Part shown: positions 1 through 5,570 of the stretch, one piece after another
Layout of the letters: each line of letters begins with the position of its first letter
How positions within the stretch are numbered: position 1 is the first letter of the stretch
NCBI GenBank assembly: GCA_023144075.1
Contig: JAGLGJ010000072.1
Span: forward strand, 1-6,002
DNA length: 6,002 bases
Direction: 5' to 3'
Origin: Candidatus Bathyarchaeota archaeon
GTDB taxonomy: Archaea; Thermoproteota; Bathyarchaeia; 40CM-2-53-6; RBG-13-38-9
Made by a program: the position numbers and the translations under genes
Notes under the pieces: model-generated
What the model was told of the DNA's origin: nothing
The model's input: only the letters and a program-made list of their open reading frames with translations
Databases searched by the model: none

Positions 1-833
1 CAATGGGAGCGCCAATGGCTCTCAATTTAGTGAAGGCTGGTTTTGAACTAATTGTATATGATATAGAGCCAGATTCTGATAGGGTACAGAGGGTTGTTAA
101 ACAAGGTGCCAAACTTTGCAACAATCCGAGTGATGTATCTATCGATACTAAATTTGTACTTCTCTCTCTTCCAACCCAGGTCATTTCCGAAGAGGTGACA
201 CTAGGAAAGGAAGGTATTGTTCAGACAGCTGCGCCAGGAAGTGTCATAATCGAACTCAGCACAGTATCTCCAGCAACTATCAAGAAACTTGATGCTGCAG
301 CCAAATCTCGAGGAATTGAAGTACTCGATGCTCCTATTTCAGGTGGCAGAACTGGTGCTGAGGCAGCTACATTAACGATAATGGTAGGTGGTAGAAGAGA
401 GACATTCGAAAGATGCCGACCAATCTTTGAAAGCATTGGTAAAAGGGTCTATTATGTTGGTGAAACAGGTTCAGGTGAAATTGTTAAACTTCTGAATAAT
501 ATGTTAGTGCTAACCGACTTGATTACAGCTAGATCTGTACTCGAAATAGCTGTTAAGGCTGGTATAGATCCAAAACTAGTACATGACATTATTAATGTGA
601 GCACTGGTCAGAGTTGGGTTTGGACGAATTGGGTTCCAACATTTCTAGCTAGGAATACTGCAGGATCGACGCCAGATATTTTCAAGAAAGATGTGACGAT
701 AGCTCTCGAAATGGCGGAGAACTTAAAACTTTATCCTGAGACAGCAATAGCAGCTTTGAACTTCGTACGAACTTATACTAAAAAGCAGCAGGGAACAAAT
801 GACATATCCGCTATGTTTGATTTCTTGTCATAG
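1..833 (+). CDS. NAD(P)-dependent beta-hydroxyacid dehydrogenase, 3-hydroxyisobutyrate dehydrogenase family (5' truncated)
   Basis: Soluble oxidoreductase that in this family interconverts a beta-hydroxyacid and its semialdehyde with NAD(P). The window opens inside the Rossmann fold: the visible MGAPMALNLVKAG is the second half of the usual GxGxMGxxM nucleotide loop, so roughly ten N-terminal residues lie off the left edge and the ATG at 3 is not the true start. Numbering from that Met, strand beta-2 ends in VYD (D20). An Asp there, instead of the Asn-Arg pair of NADPH-using relatives, suggests NADH (inference). The substrate-loop signature DAPISGG is at 109-115 and IMVGG at 126-130. The catalytic Lys is K162 in VKLLNN, with N166 nearby. 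FKKD (227-230) and the C-terminal GTNDISAMFDFL match the helical domain. Substrate cannot be read from sequence: 3-hydroxyisobutyrate, tartronate semialdehyde, succinate semialdehyde and sulfolactaldehyde enzymes share these motifs. The family call is firm. Confidence 0.93.
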   Translation, partial: MGAPMALNLVKAGFELIVYDIEPDSDRVQRVVKQGAKLCNNPSDVSIDTKFVLLSLPTQVISEEVTLGKEGIVQTAAPGSVIIELSTVSPATIKKLDAAAKSRGIEVLDAPISGGRTGAEAATLTIMVGGRRETFERCRPIFESIGKRVYYVGETGSGEIVKLLNNMLVLTDLITARSVLEIAVKAGIDPKLVHDIINVSTGQSWVWTNWVPTFLARNTAGSTPDIFKKDVTIALEMAENLKLYPETAIAALNFVRTYTKKQQGTNDISAMFDFLS

Positions 834-855
834 TCAACTTAAGAAAGTATGTTCA

Positions 856-870
856 CACTCGAGTGCGCAC
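856..870. promoter_or_regulatory. Overlapping palindromes upstream of the zinc-ribbon gene, possible operator
   Basis: CACTCGAGTG (856-865) is a perfect 10-base palindrome. It shares GTG with GTGCGCAC (863-870), a perfect 8-base palindrome. The block is conspicuously G+C-rich for this A+T-rich intergenic region and lies about 18 bases upstream of the TATA-like box at 888-895. That is a usual place for an archaeal activator or repressor to bind. Its role as an operator is inference; it could also be chance or a remnant of the 3' untranslated region of the dehydrogenase gene. Confidence 0.3.
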
Positions 871-887
871 GCTATGCCAAAAATTTT

Positions 888-895
888 CTTATATT
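888..895 (+). promoter_or_regulatory. TATA-like box for the zinc-ribbon membrane protein
   Basis: CTTATATT is centred about 34 bases before the ATG at 926. Archaeal transcription usually starts about 25 bases after the TATA centre, which puts the start near 916-919 and leaves an almost leaderless message. This agrees with the absence of any GGAG or GGTG motif before the ATG. Weak on its own because the region is A+T-rich. Confidence 0.35.
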
Positions 896-925
896 CACCG
901 AACACTTACTTAATGTTGATATCTC

Positions 926-1276
926 ATGAAAGGCGCAATAGTATTTTTAGTCTTTTTCGTAGCAATGACAGCATTTACACTGCTTTACGCTGATCTGCCT
1001 CCTGGAAGACAAATTTACGAAATGCTTGACGTACCTGAGACTGACTACCCAGTTGGAGGTATACCTGCGACTGTCTTGATAATGTCATTATTCAATGGTA
1101 TTGTTTATGGTATCATCGCAGGGATAGTTTACTCGATAGCAATGGCAGCAAAACGTAGAAGAAACGAATCAAAGAATGAAGTCGCATCAACAGAGCAAAA
1201 AAAATTCTGTATCAACTGCGGGGCCGAAATACCTGAATCAACCACCTACTGTGGAAAATGTGGTGCCAGCCAGTAA
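926..1276 (+). CDS. Small two-pass membrane protein with C-terminal zinc ribbon
   Basis: A 116-residue protein not assigned to a named family. A first hydrophobic helix spans about residues 2-22. A 24-residue polar loop with PPGR follows, then a second helix at about 47-74. The basic cluster KRRR (76-79) directly after helix 2 predicts that both ends are cytoplasmic. A charged linker leads to a four-cysteine zinc ribbon, CINC...CGKC (C95, C98, C109, C112), with the CxxCG knuckles typical of archaeal zinc-ribbon proteins. The ribbon probably binds one Zn and mediates protein or nucleic-acid contact at the membrane (inference). The ATG at 926 is chosen because the first helix begins right behind it; there is no Shine-Dalgarno motif, which fits a leaderless message. 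An A8 run (1197-1204) codes part of the linker just before the ribbon. The 93-base gap after the dehydrogenase suggests its own promoter. Confidence 0.82.
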   Translation: MKGAIVFLVFFVAMTAFTLLYADLPPGRQIYEMLDVPETDYPVGGIPATVLIMSLFNGIVYGIIAGIVYSIAMAAKRRRNESKNEVASTEQKKFCINCGAEIPESTTYCGKCGASQ

Positions 1277-1406
1277 AATCATAACTATTAAGGAAGAACT
1301 AATCGAAGCTGGTGCAAGCAGAGAAGAGATCAGAGATGCGTTCAAAATGAAGTTAGAGGAATGGAACATAGAGATTCGCAAGGAACCAATGCCGACACCC
1401 CAATAA
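1263..1406 (+). CDS. Possible small helical protein overlapping the zinc-ribbon gene
   Basis: A reading frame stays open past the zinc-ribbon stop (1274-1276), in the +1 frame relative to that gene, and ends at TAA 1404-1406. After the overlap it codes for a strongly charged helical stretch (KEELIEAG, then REEIRDAFKMKLEEW, then EIRKEP). Its regular purine-first codons look like real coding rather than random A+T-rich sequence. There is no ATG at a sensible place. GTG at 1263 (or 1260, 1251) would give about 47-51 residues with a 14-base overlap, so it would be made by translational coupling; no Shine-Dalgarno motif is visible. No family is recognised. The alternatives are a C-terminal piece of the upstream gene lost by frameshift, or a chance frame. 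The part before 1263 in this frame is a shadow of the zinc-ribbon gene. Confidence 0.4.
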   Translation: MPASKIITIKEELIEAGASREEIRDAFKMKLEEWNIEIRKEPMPTPQ

Positions 1407-1412
1407 ATCTTC

Positions 1413-1419
1413 AAAAAAA
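1413..1419 (-). terminator. T7 tract, possible terminator for dinB
   Basis: On the minus strand this is a run of seven T, the form of an archaeal intrinsic terminator, which needs only a T-rich non-template strand. It lies about 160 bases after the dinB stop codon, which is far but is the first strong T run in that direction. Confidence 0.25.
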
Positions 1420-1435
1420 TAAGAGACCATTAATA

Positions 1436-1457
1436 CTTCTCTCCATCTCTTCTTTTT
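1436..1457 (+). terminator. Pyrimidine-rich tract ending in T5, likely terminator of the + strand genes
   Basis: A 22-base stretch with a single purine (A1445) ends in TTTTT (1453-1457), 30 bases after the small ORF and about 160 bases after the zinc-ribbon stop. Such T-rich tracts end transcription in Archaea. It is followed at once by the hairpin at 1463-1481, which is not needed for archaeal termination but may protect a 3' end. Confidence 0.35.
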
Positions 1458-1462
1458 AGAGC

Positions 1463-1481
1463 TTATCGTAGCATGCGATAA
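1463..1481. repeat. Inverted repeat / hairpin in the convergent intergenic region
   Basis: TTATCGTA (1463-1470) pairs with TGCGATAA (1474-1481) around a GCA loop: eight pairs including one G-T wobble. It sits between the ends of two convergent units. It may be a 3'-end structure, part of a small RNA, or chance. Confidence 0.35.
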
Positions 1482-1486
1482 AGAGA

Positions 1487-1512
1487 ACTTGAATAAACAT
1501 TAAGAATCAAGT
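1487..1512. repeat. Second inverted repeat next to the first hairpin
   Basis: ACTTGA (1487-1492) is the exact reverse complement of TCAAGT (1507-1512), with a 14-base A-rich loop. Six pairs and a long loop make it weak alone; the interest is that it follows the 1463-1481 hairpin by five bases. No tRNA fold or T-loop motif is present here. Confidence 0.25.
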
Positions 1513-1578
1513 GAGCGCTATACAAATTCAATTGATATTAGCTATTGTAAGATTAAGTATAGTATGTTCCATAGAATT

Positions 1579-2667
1579 TCAGCTATAGAAATCCCCGAGG
1601 GTCTTTTGCTTTTTCTTCTCTAGAAGATTAGATACTTTAATCCCGATTCTTCTTAATTTCTTTCCAGGATTTTCCTCAAAGAATTTTTGAAGTAAGTTTC
1701 TCACTTTAATTAGATTTTCATCAATTAGATCTGTTTGTTGAAGAGTTTCACTTCTGGAATGGGTTTTCAATTCTGTATCTATTGCAATTATCGATATTGT
1801 TCGAAAGTCGACAACTTTCTTTTTGATTTTCTTCTGTATATCAAATGAAAGCTCCTTTATTTTCTCAAATATAATCTCGATGTTATCTGTATCTTCACTC
1901 AGTGTTCCTATTCTGGATATTTGTTGTATTTCATCTTGTTCTACAGGTGATTCATCAATTCCTTTTGCCTTCTCTTGGAGAATTTTCGCTTTATTTTTCC
2001 CGAATATCCTTTCAAGAGCATCAATGTTGTAATTGGCTAGATCACTTGCAGTTTGTATTCCGAGATCATTTAGAGATTTGGTTGTCCTGTCTCCTATACC
2101 ATGAATCTTTGATACAGGTAGCTTATCAAAAAAACCAATGACTTCAGCATCTGTGATAACGGTTAATCCGTTAGGTTTCTTATGTCCAGAAGCCATTTTT
2201 GCAACTAGCTTGTTTGGACCGATACCTACAGAACATGTAAGACCCTCGTGGTGCTTAATCTTCTCTTTGATCTTTTCAGCAATTTTCTGGGCTTCAATCC
2301 AATTTTCAAAGGGTCTGTTTGTAACATCAAGGTAAGCCTCATCGATGCTTACCTGTTCAATAGCATCAGCTTCTTCTTCAAGAAGTTCCATTATTCTATC
2401 TGAGGCTAGTCTGTAATGTTCCATATCGACAGGCAGAAAAACAACTTCTTTGTCTTTTGCAATACGTTTTGCGAATGATATCGGAATACCAGCTTTTATC
2501 CCCAGCTCACGAGCTTTATAATTTGATGTACTTACTGCTCCACTATCTGGCGAACGTCCTGAATATACACAAATTACAACTGGTTTTCCTTTAATTTCTA
2601 TATTGCGAATTTCCTCTAAAGAAGCATAAAAAGAATCTAAATCAACATGAAGGACTATTCTTGTCAT
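1579..2667 (-). CDS. dinB: DNA polymerase IV, Y-family translesion polymerase (Dpo4/DinB)
   Basis: Error-prone polymerase that copies past damaged template bases. At 362 residues it is full length (Sulfolobus Dpo4 is about 350). Palm and fingers: HVDLDSFYASLEE carries the first metal-binding Asp (D9) and the tyrosine steric gate against ribonucleotides (Y14). SNYKAR (Y50, R53) matches the incoming-nucleotide contacts. SVSIDEAYLD-type motif SIDEAYLD (107-114) holds the catalytic D109 and E110. Thumb: a helix-hairpin-helix region at about 183-211 (KIHGIGDRT). The little-finger domain covers about 240-345. The protein ends in QKTLGDFY (354-361), a clear PIP box (Q, L, F, Y at the canonical places) for docking on the PCNA sliding clamp. 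The ATG at 2667 puts the first catalytic Asp at the family's usual distance. No good Shine-Dalgarno motif precedes it. It follows the flavodiiron gene by 87 bases and faces the + strand genes tail to tail. Confidence 0.97.
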   Translation of the reverse strand: MTRIVLHVDLDSFYASLEEIRNIEIKGKPVVICVYSGRSPDSGAVSTSNYKARELGIKAGIPISFAKRIAKDKEVVFLPVDMEHYRLASDRIMELLEEEADAIEQVSIDEAYLDVTNRPFENWIEAQKIAEKIKEKIKHHEGLTCSVGIGPNKLVAKMASGHKKPNGLTVITDAEVIGFFDKLPVSKIHGIGDRTTKSLNDLGIQTASDLANYNIDALERIFGKNKAKILQEKAKGIDESPVEQDEIQQISRIGTLSEDTDNIEIIFEKIKELSFDIQKKIKKKVVDFRTISIIAIDTELKTHSRSETLQQTDLIDENLIKVRNLLQKFFEENPGKKLRRIGIKVSNLLEKKKQKTLGDFYS

Positions 2668-2726
2668 GAATCATTCTCAAAATATTTCTATGACATAACT
2701 TTTGATTCCTCAGCCTAAAGAATTTT

Positions 2727-2744
2727 AATCAGTATACTCTGATT
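2727..2744. repeat. Inverted repeat between the flavodiiron gene and dinB
   Basis: AATCAG (2727-2732) and CTGATT (2739-2744) are exact inverted copies around a six-base loop, ten bases after the flavodiiron stop and about 60 bases before the dinB start. It could be a dyad bound by a regulator of dinB or a 3'-end hairpin of the flavodiiron message. No long T run follows on the minus strand, so termination here would be weak. Confidence 0.3.
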
Positions 2745-2754
2745 TCTTACCGAA

Positions 2755-3948
2755 TCATGATGCAATTATGCTTTTGGCAAATTCTTTTCCAAAATCGTAA
2801 CATTTCTGAATTTCTTCTTCAGTAGGAACATAATTTATTGTGAGTGCAGGTAAAGCGATCTTCATTCCTGCTTTATTGAAAGTCTCTTCTATGGTTTTAA
2901 CTGCTCCTCCACCCCATCCATATGAACCGAAGGCGGCAGCGATCTTTCCGAGAGGTTTCAATCCTTTGAGTTCTTCCAGTACTGGTGCGACAGTAGGCAA
3001 AATGTCGTTATTTATGGTTGATGATCCGATCAATATTCCTTTTGCTTCTAACAGATCAGCTATGATATCGCTGCGGTCTGAGTAGGGTATGCGATAAATC
3101 TTAGCCTCAATATTCATGCTTGAGATTCCTTCGACTATTGCCCTAGCCATTTTATCTGTGCTATTCCACATTGTATCATAGACGACAAGAACTCTTTTCT
3201 CAGCTTCTCCTTTCGCCCAATGAAGATAAGATTCAATAATCTTCGTTGGATTTCTACGCCAGATAATGCCGTGACTCGGAGCTATCATATTAATTTTGAT
3301 ATCTTGACTCTGTACTTGCTCGATCTTCTTCAAAACTAGTGAACTGAGTGGCCATAAAATATTAGCATAGTATTTTGCAGCTTCTTTCATTAAGATCTTT
3401 TCGTCTACCTCGTCATCGAATCGTTTTGATGTGGCCAAGTGCTGACCAAATGCATCATTTGGAAGAAGCAAAGCATCGCTTTGTATATAGGTAAACATGC
3501 TGTCCGGCCAATGCAACATTGGGGCCTCCAGAAAAGTAAGCGTCCTTTTACCTAGATTTATTGTATCGCCCGTTTTCACCACTTGAAAATCCCAGTCTCC
3601 AAAATAATGTTTAAACAACCCTTTCTGACATCTGGCTGTTCCTACTACCTTTGCTTTGCTGGCGTGCTTAAGAACTTCAGCTATCGCGCCAGAATGGTCC
3701 GTCTCTACATGATTAGCTATTATGTAGTCTATTTTCTCAGGTTCAACTACTTTCTTGATCTTTTCCATCATCTCGTCCTTGAAAGGACCATATACACTGT
3801 CTACTAGAGCGATTTTGTCATCAATGATTAGGTAAGCGTTGTATGTTGTACCATTGTGAGTGGAATAGGCGAAACCGTGGAAGTGTCTTACATTCCAGTC
3901 TACGGCTCCAACCCAATAGATATCGTCAAAAAGCTTTATCGGAGACAC
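2755..3948 (-). CDS. fprA: Flavodiiron protein (A-type flavoprotein, FprA family): O2 or NO reductase
   Basis: Cytoplasmic enzyme that reduces O2 to water or NO to N2O, protecting oxygen-sensitive cells. The N-terminal metallo-beta-lactamase-like domain (about 1-245) keeps every diiron ligand: HVETDH supplies H80, E82, D84 and H85, followed by H146 (LHWPDS), D165 (PNDAF) and H226 (PSHG). The C-terminal flavodoxin domain (about 250-397) shows the FMN phosphate loop YDTMWNST, the middle loop SSTINND and the third loop FGSYGWGGG. There is no fused rubredoxin or flavin reductase, so an outside donor is needed: rubredoxin, or F420H2 as in methanogen FprA. Start choice: the frame opens at GTG 3957 and ATG 3954, but GGTGAT (3953-3958) is a good ribosome-binding site for GTG 3948. 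That start also gives the usual short lead before IYWVG and puts the last three ligands at the numbers classic for the family (146, 165, 226). O2 versus NO preference is not readable here. Confidence 0.95.
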   Translation of the reverse strand: MSPIKLFDDIYWVGAVDWNVRHFHGFAYSTHNGTTYNAYLIIDDKIALVDSVYGPFKDEMMEKIKKVVEPEKIDYIIANHVETDHSGAIAEVLKHASKAKVVGTARCQKGLFKHYFGDWDFQVVKTGDTINLGKRTLTFLEAPMLHWPDSMFTYIQSDALLLPNDAFGQHLATSKRFDDEVDEKILMKEAAKYYANILWPLSSLVLKKIEQVQSQDIKINMIAPSHGIIWRRNPTKIIESYLHWAKGEAEKRVLVVYDTMWNSTDKMARAIVEGISSMNIEAKIYRIPYSDRSDIIADLLEAKGILIGSSTINNDILPTVAPVLEELKGLKPLGKIAAAFGSYGWGGGAVKTIEETFNKAGMKIALPALTINYVPTEEEIQKCYDFGKEFAKSIIAS

Positions 3949-3952
3949 TATC

Positions 3953-3958
3953 ATCACC
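3953..3958 (-). promoter_or_regulatory. Ribosome-binding site GGTGAT that decides the flavodiiron start
   Basis: GGTGAT on the minus strand is complementary to the archaeal 16S 3' end (ATCACC) and sits four bases before GTG 3948-3946. Because GGTGAT extends to the right of the GGAGG core, this spacing is normal. It overlaps the alternative starts GTG 3957 and ATG 3954, which would then have no upstream site of their own. Confidence 0.55.
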
Positions 3959-4035
3959 TTGTTACTTGAAAAGGGTAATAGGGATTCATAAACTCTTTTC
4001 TAATTTGCATAATCTCAGAAAATTTCTAGGTTAAC

Positions 4036-4047
4036 TTTTTTAAATAT
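4036..4047 (-). promoter_or_regulatory. TATA box for the flavodiiron gene
   Basis: On the minus strand the region reads AATATTTAAAAA, close to the archaeal TTTAAA-type TATA box. Transcription would start about 25 bases downstream, near 4015, giving a 5' leader of about 65 bases to GTG 3948. A leader fits the clear GGTGAT ribosome-binding site. The rest of the 159-base gap to the amidohydrolase gene shows no ORF or RNA. Confidence 0.42.
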
Positions 4048-4107
4048 TGATTGGAAGTGTAAGTGATTTTTCTCTTAATTATAGAGATATCCAAGTAATT
4101 ATTTTTA

Positions 4108-5478
4108 CTATCTGTTTTTTTTCTTTGTTCTCTTCAAGAATAGGTTAATTGCATTTTCCCTCAAGATCTTCTTGGCCAAAGATTTTGCATGTTCTAATTT
4201 TAGATCGCCATTTTCAACTTTTTGAATTAGTACTTTAGAAATGTTTTCTCTTGCAATAATTGAATGGCCATAACTTCCCTCAACAAAGACATAATCCCCT
4301 CCAAAACCAAGTATTTTGTTAGATGGTACTGTATCGATCCATTCAGAAAGTGCTCTTCTAGCAACATAAGGTGAAATTAGATGAAGCCACGCAAGATCAA
4401 GATAGACATTCGGAAAGGTCTTTGCAAGTGCAGAAGATTCTCCGATAAAAGGATAGCCACCATGGAATAAATCAAATTTCACATTTCTGTATTCGGTAAA
4501 TAGATTTGTCAGATTCAAGGGATTAGTATTTGAGAGAAGATTTTCATTTCCTTCATGGAATCCTGTGTGTATCTGCATTGGTACTGAATGTTGTCCGGCG
4601 AGTTGTATGACTTTATGAGTCATGAAATCATGTAATGGCTTTGCGTCTTGAAGTGATATTCCTTCAGGTACTGTTATTCTAACACCATCTGCATCTATCC
4701 TACGAAATGTCTCTTGAGAGAATATCTCGTTAAAGATTTTCTCCGCTTCGTGGAAAGTTGCTTTTTCGAATTTGATTGAACGTCGATATCCAAGCCATAG
4801 TTTCACAGCAGCAATATCATTTGAAATCTCTTGAAATTCAAGTTCCAAATTCTTTACAAGATCTCTAAGCGTATGTATGGTTGTATTCCTACGATTTGCT
4901 ATGCCTTCAATATCATATCGGTCTTGAAGAAGTATGAAATCTTCGAATCTATGGACTGGAATAAAAAACGCTCTATCCACATCGAGTAATTTTTTTACAG
5001 AAGGAGTATTCCAGATCGCGTAGCTTCTTGGTTTCAGAAGCGTATCTTGGAGGGAGAGGTCGATTCTTGATTTATCTTTAAGAACCCACTTGTATAATCC
5101 TATCTTATTCCTTTCCTTCATTTTCTTACTTATCTGTTTGTATGTTTTCTCATCGATTTCATCTCCATATAGATCTTTGGCTGCAATGTTTAGAACTCTC
5201 GCATATGACGTATTCTTGATCTCTTCCCAATAGGGCGAGAAAATCTGCCAACGTTTCTCCAATGACTTAGCAGGATTAAGGATCATCTGATAATTTTTGT
5301 AGGATAGCCCAGAAGATATCAGGTCTGATGAAGCATATTGGAGGAAGAAAACAGATAAGACATCTACATCCAAGTTAATTCTATTATTTTCTCTCTGCAA
5401 ATGCTCATGTGTATCGATTAACTTCGTTTGTTCAACAACTTTTCGTATTTCTTGTGATTCTTTGCTATTTACACTCAA
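4108..5478 (-). CDS. Amidohydrolase-fold (PF04909-like) metal-dependent enzyme, substrate unknown
   Basis: A 456-residue TIM-barrel metal enzyme of the amidohydrolase superfamily, probably the amidohydrolase-2 branch, which includes decarboxylases, lactonases and hydrolases and resembles uronate isomerases and the N-terminal domain of fungal FluG. IDTHEHL carries the HxH metal pair at the end of strand 1 (H24, H26). H304 (MQIHTGFH) and H339 (FDLFHGGY) fit strand-5 and strand-6 ligands, and D395 (GFGGDY) is the strand-8 Asp. K226 in VKLWLGYRR might be a strand-4 Lys, carbamylated or substrate-binding (uncertain). Residues about 65-180 form an insertion rich in aromatic and basic residues, typical of the uronate-isomerase-like group. 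Start: TTG 5478, with an in-frame TAA directly before it; the next in-frame ATG is residue 65, past the HxH motif, so TTG is nearly forced. GGAG lies 12 bases upstream, a long spacing. The lysine-rich tail ends at TAG. The neighbours do not reveal a substrate. Confidence 0.88.
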   Translation of the reverse strand: MSVNSKESQEIRKVVEQTKLIDTHEHLQRENNRINLDVDVLSVFFLQYASSDLISSGLSYKNYQMILNPAKSLEKRWQIFSPYWEEIKNTSYARVLNIAAKDLYGDEIDEKTYKQISKKMKERNKIGLYKWVLKDKSRIDLSLQDTLLKPRSYAIWNTPSVKKLLDVDRAFFIPVHRFEDFILLQDRYDIEGIANRRNTTIHTLRDLVKNLELEFQEISNDIAAVKLWLGYRRSIKFEKATFHEAEKIFNEIFSQETFRRIDADGVRITVPEGISLQDAKPLHDFMTHKVIQLAGQHSVPMQIHTGFHEGNENLLSNTNPLNLTNLFTEYRNVKFDLFHGGYPFIGESSALAKTFPNVYLDLAWLHLISPYVARRALSEWIDTVPSNKILGFGGDYVFVEGSYGHSIIARENISKVLIQKVENGDLKLEHAKSLAKKILRENAINLFLKRTKKKNR

Positions 5479-5490
5479 TTATTTTGGCAA

Positions 5491-5494
5491 CTCC
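5491..5494 (-). promoter_or_regulatory. Weak ribosome-binding site before the TTG start of the amidohydrolase
   Basis: GGAG on the minus strand, 12 bases upstream of TTG 5478-5476. It is the only purine-rich match to the 16S tail in the leader. The long spacing and the TTG codon together predict modest translation. Confidence 0.3.
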
Positions 5495-5514
5495 ATTGAT
5501 CATCGTGCGCCAAA

Positions 5515-5522
5515 TTATTTAA
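5515..5522 (-). promoter_or_regulatory. TATA-like box for the amidohydrolase gene
   Basis: The minus strand reads TTAAATAA, about 40 bases before TTG 5478, so transcription would begin near 5493 and leave a leader of about 15 bases. A second A+T-rich candidate lies at 5545-5554. The whole gap of 92 bases is A+T-rich, so the exact box is uncertain. Confidence 0.3.
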
Positions 5523-5570
5523 TTATAGATTTTAGTTTTTAGAATAAAATATTATTTCTTACTTGTATGA

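Noticed and set aside
221..436. Minus-strand open frame of 71 residues inside the dehydrogenase
   Set aside because: It is fully covered by a strongly supported + strand gene and resembles no family; it is an antisense shadow.
799..993. Open frame of 64 residues bridging the dehydrogenase and the zinc-ribbon gene
   Set aside because: It overlaps both real genes in another frame, has no ribosome-binding site, and its composition is not protein-like.
1197..1276. Zinc-ribbon gene broken by a frameshift at the A8 run
   Set aside because: The cysteine ribbon lies in the same frame as the membrane helices, so the gene as given is intact; the run is only a possible slippage site.
1407..1578. Possible tRNA or structured RNA gene in the convergent gap
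   Set aside because: No acceptor stem, anticodon loop or TTCAA-type T-loop in proper spacing; only two small hairpins are present.
1823..2335. Three + strand open frames opposite the dinB gene
   Set aside because: They are antisense to well-conserved polymerase codons and rich in Ser, Phe and Cys, as expected from reading A+T-rich coding DNA backwards.
2840..4034. Three + strand open frames opposite the flavodiiron gene
   Set aside because: They are antisense shadows; all diiron ligands and FMN loops are on the minus strand.
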